NCBI GenBank assembly: GCA_934457145.1
Contig: CAKSHP010000036.1
Location: 1-13,923, forward strand
Source of the DNA: an uncultured Clostridia bacterium
GTDB taxonomy: Bacteria; Bacillota; Clostridia; UBA1381; UMGS1253
Length of the DNA stretch: 13,923 nucleotides
Reading direction: 5' to 3'
Shown: in pieces, positions 1 to 5,426 of the stretch
How the letters are laid out: every line of letters begins with the position of its first letter
How positions within the stretch are numbered: position 1 is the stretch's first letter
Notes under the pieces: generated by a model
Seen by the model: only the letters and a program-made list of their open reading frames with translations
Databases searched by the model: none
Told to the model about the DNA's origin: nothing
Program-made: the position numbers and the translations under genes

Positions 1-31
1 TCATACAGTTCACTCTCCTAAAAATATTATA
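1..31 (-). promoter_or_regulatory. Outward promoter, RBS and start codon, left end
   Basis: This is the mirror copy of the right-end cassette. On the minus strand TATAAT occupies 31-26, AGGAG occupies 19-15 and ATG occupies 4-2, followed by an A at base 1. Everything needed to start a leftward gene is present, but the coding sequence is outside the window, so the product cannot be identified. Sharing the whole promoter and leader with the right end suggests that the two outside genes are paralogues or are both driven by a mobile promoter. Confidence 0.55.
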
Positions 32-77
32 TCATATTTTCACTCTTTGAACTGTCCTTTTTTATTATACAACTTTC
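2..77 (-). repeat. Left arm of a perfect 76-bp terminal inverted repeat
   Basis: These 76 bases are the exact reverse complement of 13848-13923, read base by base with no mismatch. The arm reads outward (leftward) and contains, in order, a TATAAT box, an AGGAG ribosome binding site and an ATG. Inward of base 77 the similarity decays into a heptad-rich tail that is only partly alike in the two copies. Because this is a promoter plus leader and no transposase is visible between the arms, it need not be a transposon end; it could equally be one of many dispersed copies. Confidence 0.95.
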
Positions 78-84
78 GCACATT

Positions 85-131
85 ACTTCTTCACTTATCA
101 CTTTTACATATTACTTCAAATCCGCCTCTGC
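85..131 (-). repeat. Heptad-rich tail of the left repeat copy
   Basis: Read on the minus strand, this stretch matches 13454-13500 at 41 of 47 positions without gaps. Both run from a GGCGG-containing segment into AT-rich heptads of the type AATAGTG or ATAAGTG. Together with 13798-13847 it defines a small repeat family whose members are anchored at one side by a GCC/GGC or CCC/GGG mini-hairpin. Confidence 0.8.
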
Positions 132-166
132 CCTACGGGGTTTAATATGTATTTGAATTTTTTATA

Positions 167-199
167 CAAAAAAGGGATACGGCTTTCACCGTATCCCTT
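167..199 (-). terminator. Rho-independent terminator of tuf / str operon
   Basis: On the minus strand an 11-bp stem (AAGGGATACGG pairing with CCGTATCCCTT) with a 6-base loop is followed by a T-rich run. It begins 12 bases after the tuf stop codon. This is a textbook intrinsic terminator and marks the end of the operon. Confidence 0.9.
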
Positions 200-211
200 C
201 AGTTTTAAAAA

Positions 212-1414
212 TTACTGATTGATTGCAGAAACAACGCCTGAACCAACTGTTCTACCACCCTCACGGATAGCGAAACGCAAACCTTCTTCAATAGCGATAG
301 GTGTGATAAGCTCAACAGAGATAGTAACGTTATCTCCGGGCATGCACATTTCAACGCCTTCAGGAAGAGTGATTACGCCTGTAACGTCTGTTGTTCTGAA
401 ATAGAACTGAGGACGATAGTTGTTAAAGAAAGGAGTATGACGTCCGCCTTCTTCCTTGCTCAATACGTAAACTTCGCCTTTGAACTTTGTGTGCGGATGA
501 ATTGTATCGGGTTTAGCCAATACCTGACCTCTTTCGATTTCGTTTCTCTGAACACCACGGAGAAGTGCACCGATGTTATCGCCTGCTTCTGCATAATCAA
601 GAAGCTTTCTGAACATTTCGATACCTGTTACAACAACTTTTCTCTTCTCGTCTGTCAAACCAACGATTTCAACTTCTTCAGAAACCTTTAACTGACCTCT
701 CTCAACTCTACCCGTAGCAACTGTACCACGGCCTGTGATTGAGAAGATATCCTCGATAGGCATCAAGAAAGGAAGATCGCTCTTTCTTTCAGGTGTGGGG
801 ATATATGTGTCAACAGCTTCCATAAGCTTTAAGATGCACTCATATTCAGGAGCAGAAGGATCCTGTGAATCCGACTCCAATACTTTAAGTGCGCTTCCGC
901 AGATGATCGGTGTGTCATCGCCCGGGAAATCATACTCGTTAAGAAGTTCTCTGATTTCCATTTCAACAAGCTCTAACAATTCCGGATCGTCAACCTGGTC
1001 AGCTTTGTTCATGAATACAACAATGTAAGGAACGCCAACCTGACGAGCGAGCAAGATGTGCTCACGTGTCTGAGGCATCGGGCCGTCAGCAGCGGATACA
1101 ACAAGGATTGCACCGTCCATCTGAGCAGCACCTGTGATCATGTTTTTAACGTAGTCGGCATGGCCGGGGCAGTCAACGTGAGCGTAGTGACGTGTGTCAG
1201 TTTCATACTCAACGTGAGCTGTAGAAATCGTAATACCTCTTTCTCTTTCTTCCGGTGCCTTATCAATCATATCGTAAGCTTCAAACTTAGCCTTACCCTG
1301 CAAAGCCAACACCTTTGTGATAGCTGCTGTAAGAGTTGTCTTACCATGGTCAACGTGACCGATTGTACCAATATTAACGTGCGGTTTGGTTCTTTCATAT
1401 TTTTCTTTTGCCAT
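212..1414 (-). CDS. tuf: Translation elongation factor Tu
   Basis: EF-Tu is the cytoplasmic GTPase that carries aminoacyl-tRNA to the ribosomal A site. The 400-residue product has the family's normal length. The G1 loop GHVDHGKT lies at residues 19-26, the switch I threonine in RGITI at 59-63, G3 DCPGH at 81-85 and G4 NKAD at 136-139 (many family members have NKCD). Domains 2 and 3 are intact, with the conserved GGRHTPFF and RPQFYFRTTDVTG blocks. The ATG is preceded by a strong GAGGAGGA site at 1423-1430. It is the last gene of the str operon, 167 bp after fusA, and is followed at once by a strong terminator. The spacer contains a possible additional promoter. No frameshift or missing residue is seen. 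A second tuf copy elsewhere in the genome cannot be excluded. Confidence 0.98.
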   Translation of the reverse strand: MAKEKYERTKPHVNIGTIGHVDHGKTTLTAAITKVLALQGKAKFEAYDMIDKAPEERERGITISTAHVEYETDTRHYAHVDCPGHADYVKNMITGAAQMDGAILVVSAADGPMPQTREHILLARQVGVPYIVVFMNKADQVDDPELLELVEMEIRELLNEYDFPGDDTPIICGSALKVLESDSQDPSAPEYECILKLMEAVDTYIPTPERKSDLPFLMPIEDIFSITGRGTVATGRVERGQLKVSEEVEIVGLTDEKRKVVVTGIEMFRKLLDYAEAGDNIGALLRGVQRNEIERGQVLAKPDTIHPHTKFKGEVYVLSKEEGGRHTPFFNNYRPQFYFRTTDVTGVITLPEGVEMCMPGDNVTISVELITPIAIEEGLRFAIREGGRTVGSGVVSAINQ

Positions 1415-1456
1415 TTTAATGTTCCTCCTCTTTATTTGGATTTCTTAGATAATATT

Positions 1457-1485
1457 ATTTTACTTAATTTTTTGGAAAAAATCAA
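1457..1485 (-). promoter_or_regulatory. Possible internal promoter for tuf
   Basis: On the minus strand TTGATT (1485-1480) and TAAAAT (1462-1457) are separated by 17 bp in the 167-bp fusA-tuf spacer. The match to the sigma-A consensus is fair (4 of 6 and 5 of 6), but the spacer is very AT-rich, so chance matches are likely. An extra tuf promoter would fit the known need for EF-Tu in excess over EF-G. Confidence 0.35.
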
Positions 1486-1581
1486 GATATTTTTGAAATT
1501 TTGTTAATATTTTTTTATCAACAATTTTTGCAAGAGCATAATAAGCCCAAAATACGCATAATTTATGCACATTTTAACCTA

Positions 1582-3687
1582 TTAGTCATCTTTTTTGGCA
1601 CGCTTGGAGATAATCTCCTCCTGAATGCTCTTCGGAACCTGCTCATAGTGGCTCGGCTCCATTGTATACTGACCGCGTCCCTGTGTGCGGCTTCTAAGCT
1701 CTGTTGCATAACCGAACATCTCGGCAAGCGGAACGAAAGCCGTGATAGCCTGAACACCGGTTCTTGCTTCCATACCCTGAATCATACCGCGGCGAGAGTT
1801 CAAATCACCCATAACATCGCCCATGTATTCTTCGGGAACTATAACAACAACCTTCATGATAGGCTCTTTCAAAACGGGGTTTGCTTTTCTGCATCCCTCT
1901 TTGAATGCCATTGAACCGGCAATCTTAAATGCCATTTCCGAAGAGTCGACTTCGTGGTAAGAACCGTAAGTAAGTCTTACTCTGACGTCAACAACATTGT
2001 ATCCTGCAAGCACACCGGACTGCATAGCGCCCTGTATACCCTGATCAACTGCCGGAATATATTCTTTCGGAATAACACCGCCGACAATTTCGTTAACGAA
2101 TTCGTATCCGCCGCCCGGTTCCATAGGCTCCATTGTAATAACAACGTGACCGTACTGACCGCGGCCGCCCGACTGTCTTGCGTATTTGTGGTCAACTTCA
2201 ACCGTCTTTGTGATTGTTTCTCTGTAAGAAACCTGAGGCTCACCAACGTTTGCTTCAACCTTAAACTCACGCAAAAGTCTGTCTACGATAATTTCCAGAT
2301 GAAGCTCACCCATGCCGGCAATAATTGTCTGACCTGTTTCTTCATCTGTGTATGTTTTAAATGTCGGATCTTCTTCAGCAAGCTTTGCCAAAGCAATACC
2401 CATTTTTTCCTGACCGGCCTTTGTTTTAGGCTCGATAGCAACACGGATAACCGGTTCCGGGAAGTCCATAGATTCCAATATAATCGGATGCTTTTCGTCG
2501 CAAAGCGTGTCACCCGTTGTTGTGTTTCTAAGACCAACTGCCGCAGCAATATCACCCGAGTACACAACATCTATATCTTCTCTGTGGTTAGCATGCATCT
2601 GCAAAATTCTTCCCAAACGCTCTTTGTTGCCCTTGCAGGAGTTTAAAACATATGAACCGGCTGCAATTGAACCGGAGTAAACTCTGAAGTAGCATATCTT
2701 ACCAACAAACGGGTCTGTTGCGATTTTGAATGCCAAAGCCGCAAACGGAGCGTCGTCGCTTGAAGGTCTTTCGTCCTCTTCGCCGGTATCGGGATTTACG
2801 CCCTTGATGTTTTCAACATCTGTAGGAGCAGGCATATACTCGATAATAGCGTCGAGCAAAGGCTGAACGCCCTTGTTTCTGTATGAAGTACCACAAAGCA
2901 TAGGAACGATCTCGTTTTTGATAGTAGCTTTTCTGAGTGCTTTTTTAAGCTCATCAACAGTAAGCTCTTCGCCTTCAAGATATTTCATCATAAGATCTTC
3001 ATCTGTCTCGGCAATCGCCTCAATCATCTTATTTCTGTATTCTTCTGCTTTTTCTTTCATATCTTCCGGAATTTCTTCATAGCCATACTCTTTACCCATT
3101 TCATCGTAGTAAATTTCAGCTTTCATTGTCATAAGGTCTATAATACCTCTGAATGTGTCCTCAGCACCGATAGGAAGCTGAATCGGAATTCCGTTTGCAT
3201 GAAGTCTTTCTTTTACCATGTTTTCAACATTGTAAAAGTCTGCGCCCATAATGTCCATTTTGTTTACATATATCATTCTCGGTACATTATAGTCGTCAGC
3301 CTGACGCCATACTGTTTCAGACTGAGGCTCAACGCCGCCCTTTGCGCACATAACGGTAACGCTGCCGTCAAGCACACGAAGTGAACGCTGAACTTCAACC
3401 GTGAAGTCAACGTGTCCGGGAGTATCAATAATATTGATTCTCGTGTTCGGGAACTGATGCGCCGAACCGTCCCAGAAACAGGTTGTTGCCGCAGATGTGA
3501 TTGTGATACCTCTTTCCTGCTCCTGAGCCATCCAGTCCATCGTAGCAGCACCCTCATGGGTTTCACCTATTTTGTAAACACGTCCTGTATAGTAAAGTAT
3601 TCTTTCTGTAGTAGTAGTTTTACCGGCATCGATATGAGCCATGATACCGATATTTCTTGTGTTATCCAAGGAAAACTTTCTACCCAT
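1582..3687 (-). CDS. fusA: Translation elongation factor G
   Basis: EF-G is the GTPase that drives tRNA and mRNA translocation on the ribosome. The product is 701 residues, the usual length. The N-terminal G domain shows AHIDAGKT at 17-24, RGITITSAA from 59, DTPGH at 88-92 and NKMD at 142-145. The middle and C-terminal domains II-V follow without a break, including GMGELHLE, the GGRGQYGHV segment of domain IV, and a final YATELRSRTQGRG block of domain V. The ATG follows AAAGGAGGAA (3696-3705) at about 10 bases. An upstream ATG (3694-3692) is out of frame and is rejected. The gene lies 55 bp after rpsG, in the classic S12-S7-EF-G-EF-Tu order. The single-copy position in the str operon argues for the housekeeping EF-G and not a TetM-like protection protein or a second EF-G. 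Confidence 0.98.
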   Translation of the reverse strand: MGRKFSLDNTRNIGIMAHIDAGKTTTTERILYYTGRVYKIGETHEGAATMDWMAQEQERGITITSAATTCFWDGSAHQFPNTRINIIDTPGHVDFTVEVQRSLRVLDGSVTVMCAKGGVEPQSETVWRQADDYNVPRMIYVNKMDIMGADFYNVENMVKERLHANGIPIQLPIGAEDTFRGIIDLMTMKAEIYYDEMGKEYGYEEIPEDMKEKAEEYRNKMIEAIAETDEDLMMKYLEGEELTVDELKKALRKATIKNEIVPMLCGTSYRNKGVQPLLDAIIEYMPAPTDVENIKGVNPDTGEEDERPSSDDAPFAALAFKIATDPFVGKICYFRVYSGSIAAGSYVLNSCKGNKERLGRILQMHANHREDIDVVYSGDIAAAVGLRNTTTGDTLCDEKHPIILESMDFPEPVIRVAIEPKTKAGQEKMGIALAKLAEEDPTFKTYTDEETGQTIIAGMGELHLEIIVDRLLREFKVEANVGEPQVSYRETITKTVEVDHKYARQSGGRGQYGHVVITMEPMEPGGGYEFVNEIVGGVIPKEYIPAVDQGIQGAMQSGVLAGYNVVDVRVRLTYGSYHEVDSSEMAFKIAGSMAFKEGCRKANPVLKEPIMKVVVIVPEEYMGDVMGDLNSRRGMIQGMEARTGVQAITAFVPLAEMFGYATELRSRTQGRGQYTMEPSHYEQVPKSIQEEIISKRAKKDD

Positions 3688-3742
3688 AATTCATTTTCCT
3701 CCTTTCAACCTAAATTGAATGTTTAAAATTATTAAAATGATA

Positions 3743-4213
3743 CTACCATCTGAAATGAGCAAACGCCTTGTTTGCTTCAGCCATCTTATGAGTATCTTCA
3801 CGCTTTTTAACTGCACCGCCGGTACCGTTTAAAGCATCTAAAATTTCGTTTGCAAGTCTTTCTTTCATTGTTCTTTCGTTACGGCTTCTTGAATAAGCTG
3901 TAAGCCATCTTAAGCCCAATGTCTGACGTCTGTCGGGACGAACCTCAATCGGAACCTGATAGTTGGCACCGCCGACACGTCTTGCTTTTACCTCTAAAAC
4001 AGGCATAATATTGTCCATTGCCTCAGCAAACACATCCAAAGGATTTTTTCCTGTTTTCTCGCCTATGATTTCAAATGCATCATAAACTATACGCTGAGCA
4101 ACACCTTTTTTACCGTCAAGCATGATGTTGTTTATAAGCTTTGTTACAACAACACTGTTATACAAAGGATCCGGTAAAACCTCTCTTTTTGCTATAAAAC
4201 CTCTTCTTGGCAC
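3743..4213 (-). CDS. rpsG: 30S ribosomal protein S7
   Basis: S7 organises the 3' domain of 16S rRNA in the head of the small subunit. I choose the GTG at 4213-4211 as the start, although the reading frame is open to an ATG at 4231. The GTG yields a 156-residue protein beginning (M)PRRGF, the family's usual N-terminus and length, and an AAGGAGGG site sits 8 bases before it. In contrast the ATG overlaps that Shine-Dalgarno and has none of its own. Conserved blocks include LPDPLYNS, INNIMLDGKKG, the NIMPVLEVKARRVGGANYQVP segment that contacts rRNA, and a C-terminal AFAHFRW. It is the third gene of the str operon. The preceding spacer is unusually long and structured; in E. coli S7 represses its own synthesis through the rpsL-rpsG junction, so control here is plausible but not shown. 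Confidence 0.97.
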   Translation of the reverse strand: MPRRGFIAKREVLPDPLYNSVVVTKLINNIMLDGKKGVAQRIVYDAFEIIGEKTGKNPLDVFAEAMDNIMPVLEVKARRVGGANYQVPIEVRPDRRQTLGLRWLTAYSRSRNERTMKERLANEILDALNGTGGAVKKREDTHKMAEANKAFAHFRW

Positions 4214-4391
4214 TTTTCTTCCCTCCTTCATGATTAATCATAATCACAGGTACTCGGCAGCATATCCGCTCCCGTCAGTGCGATCCGCAAATTTATTTAC
4301 ACAGCCTTGCTAAAAAGCACATGTATGATTTAGCAGCGCACCAATATTTGTGATTTTTGGCAAAGCCACATAACACAAAACTGCGTTATTA
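4214..4391 (-). promoter_or_regulatory. Long structured rpsL-rpsG spacer, candidate S7 leader
   Basis: This 178-bp gap separates two genes that are usually close. On the minus strand it can form a 7-bp hairpin right after the rpsL stop (4389-4383 with 4376-4370, one G-U pair, 6-base loop). It also has a TGCTAAA/TTTAGCA pair (4335-4329 with 4314-4308), and a perfect palindrome ATGATTAATCAT that ends just before the rpsG ribosome binding site. No ORF is convincing. A role in S7 feedback is inferred from the position alone. Confidence 0.4.
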
Positions 4392-4808
4392 TCACTTCGC
4401 TTTCGGTTTCTTTGCTCCGTAACGGCTTCTTGCCTGATTACGGTTTGCAACACCCTGAGTATCAAGCGTACCGCGGATAATGTGGTATCTTGTACCAGGC
4501 AAGTCACGCACTCTTCCGCCTTCAATCAAAACAACACTGTGTTCCTGAAGGTTATGACCTATACCCGGAATATATGCTGTAACTTCAATACCGTTTGTAA
4601 GACGAACTCTGGCTATCTTACGAAGCGCCGAGTTAGGCTTTTTAGGTGTCATTGTTCTTACAGATGTGCAAACGCCTCTTTTTTGAGGTGAGTTTTGATC
4701 TGTTGCTTTTTTCTTAAGCGAATTAAGACCTTTCAAAAGCGCAGGCGTCTTGGACTTAAAATCTTTGTCCGCTCTTCCCTTTCTTACCAACTGATTAAAC
4801 GTAGGCAT
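4392..4808 (-). CDS. rpsL: 30S ribosomal protein S12, with Arg at the Lys88 position
   Basis: S12 sits at the decoding centre and controls accuracy of tRNA selection. The 138-residue length fits Firmicutes S12. The conserved core is clear: PQKRGVCT at 41-48, TPKKPNSALRK at 54-64, VTAYIPGIGHNLQEHS at 76-91 and a GAKKPKAK tail. Lys56 matches E. coli Lys43 and is retained. Arg101 (codon CGT, 4508-4506) replaces the lysine equivalent to E. coli Lys88 in the GGRVKDLPG loop. The loop also has Glu96 where arginine is usual. K88R is a known streptomycin-resistance substitution in other bacteria, so natural low streptomycin sensitivity is predicted. The ATG has a strong AAAGGAGGAG site at 4817-4826. 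It lies 95 bp after the L7Ae-like gene and 178 bp before rpsG. Confidence 0.98.
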   Translation of the reverse strand: MPTFNQLVRKGRADKDFKSKTPALLKGLNSLKKKATDQNSPQKRGVCTSVRTMTPKKPNSALRKIARVRLTNGIEVTAYIPGIGHNLQEHSVVLIEGGRVRDLPGTRYHIIRGTLDTQGVANRNQARSRYGAKKPKAK

Positions 4809-4840
4809 TTAAAAGACTCCTCCTTTCTTAAATTTTTATA

Positions 4841-4863
4841 TATAAAAGCAAACTGCTTTTATA
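4841..4863 (-). other. Hairpin between the L7Ae-like gene and rpsL
   Basis: A perfect 9-bp stem (TATAAAAGC with GCTTTTATA) with a 5-base loop lies in the 95-bp spacer. No clean U-tract follows on the minus strand, so it is unlikely to be a full terminator. It could be an RNA processing or pausing element before rpsL, or simply a product of AT-rich sequence. Confidence 0.5.
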
Positions 4864-4903
4864 GCGTTTTACAAAAGCTCTGCCGTTTATTTTAAAACAA
4901 GCC

Positions 4904-5152
4904 TTATGCCTGCTTTAAAAGCACAACAATCGCCGCACCGACATCAATGCCCGCAGCATGACCGAGCTTTTCCATCGAAGGCGTGTAACACACCTCGACT
5001 CCCTTTTTTTCACACGCAGCCGCAAAGGGCTCCGTGACGTGAGGATCGGCGTCTTCTGCCACAATGGCTTTCGACACTCTGCCTTCCTCCAATGCCTTCT
5101 TAGACTGTTTAACACCTATATGAATATCGGCGTTTTTTATCTCACTAAGCAT
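4904..5152 (-). CDS. L7Ae/L30e-family K-turn-binding protein, YbxF-like
   Basis: This small 82-residue protein belongs to the ribosomal L7Ae/L30e/S12e family, whose bacterial members (YbxF/YlxQ) bind kink-turn RNA. Visible family signatures are GVKQSKKAL at 13-21, a DADP at 34-37, and SMEKLGHAAGIDVGAA at 59-74. The last is very like the SMKKLGKACGIEVGAA region I recall for Bacillus YbxF. The start is the ATG at 5152-5150 with GGAGGT at 5162-5157; a TTG at 5164 is rejected because it overlaps that ribosome binding site. It opens the str operon. In Bacillus the same gene lies between rpoC and rpsL; here rpoC is missing upstream and tandem promoters are found in its place. Family assignment is firm. 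The precise role, ribosome-associated or otherwise, is unproven. Confidence 0.9.
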   Translation of the reverse strand: MLSEIKNADIHIGVKQSKKALEEGRVSKAIVAEDADPHVTEPFAAACEKKGVEVCYTPSMEKLGHAAGIDVGAAIVVLLKQA

Positions 5153-5197
5153 TTTTACCTCCAAAAAACGCGCGGCATGTCCCGCACAATTCTGTCA

Positions 5198-5236
5198 ATA
5201 CTATCTTAGTTTATCAGCTTTGTCAAGGCTTGTCAA
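5198..5236 (-). promoter_or_regulatory. Tandem overlapping sigma-A promoters of the str operon
   Basis: Two perfect TTGACA -35 boxes lie on the minus strand, 10 bp apart (5236-5231 and 5226-5221). At exactly 17 bp they are followed by TAAACT (5213-5208) and TAGTAT (5203-5198), each 4 of 6 to the -10 consensus. The doubled consensus -35 just upstream of ybxF/rpsL fits a strongly expressed ribosomal operon that no longer depends on rpoBC read-through. The leader from here to the ATG is about 40-50 bases. Confidence 0.65.
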
Positions 5237-5339
5237 GCCTTTTTTATATTTTTTTTATAAAACATCTATGTTTTTTCCTTTTTAAGAAAAATTTATGCAT
5301 AAAACACAAATTAACCGGCGTTTTGTTGTATTATATGCC

Positions 5340-5371
5340 AAAAATGCGCGCGGCTGCCCGCGCGCATTTTT
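5340..5371 (-). terminator. Strong bidirectional intrinsic terminator after the beta-helix gene
   Basis: A perfect 14-bp stem (5340-5353 with 5358-5371) with a 4-base CTGC loop, GC-rich at the top and A/T at the base, is flanked by T-runs on both strands. It lies 56-87 bases after the stop codon of the secreted beta-helix gene and separates it from the str operon promoters. Confidence 0.92.
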
Positions 5372-5426
5372 TAAGCTTTAGAAAATTTTTTATCGCATTA
5401 CCATATATTTTTATAAATCCTTTTTA

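Noticed and set aside
4214..4231. ATG start six codons upstream of the chosen rpsG start
   Set aside because: It overlaps the Shine-Dalgarno of the GTG start, has none itself, and would add six residues absent from the S7 family.
5153..5164. TTG start four codons upstream for the L7Ae-like gene
   Set aside because: It overlaps the GGAGGT ribosome binding site that serves the ATG at 5152-5150.
212..5164. Many long plus-strand open frames opposite the ribosomal and elongation-factor genes
   Set aside because: They are antisense shadows of strongly conserved minus-strand genes, with Cys- and Ser-rich, non-protein-like translations.
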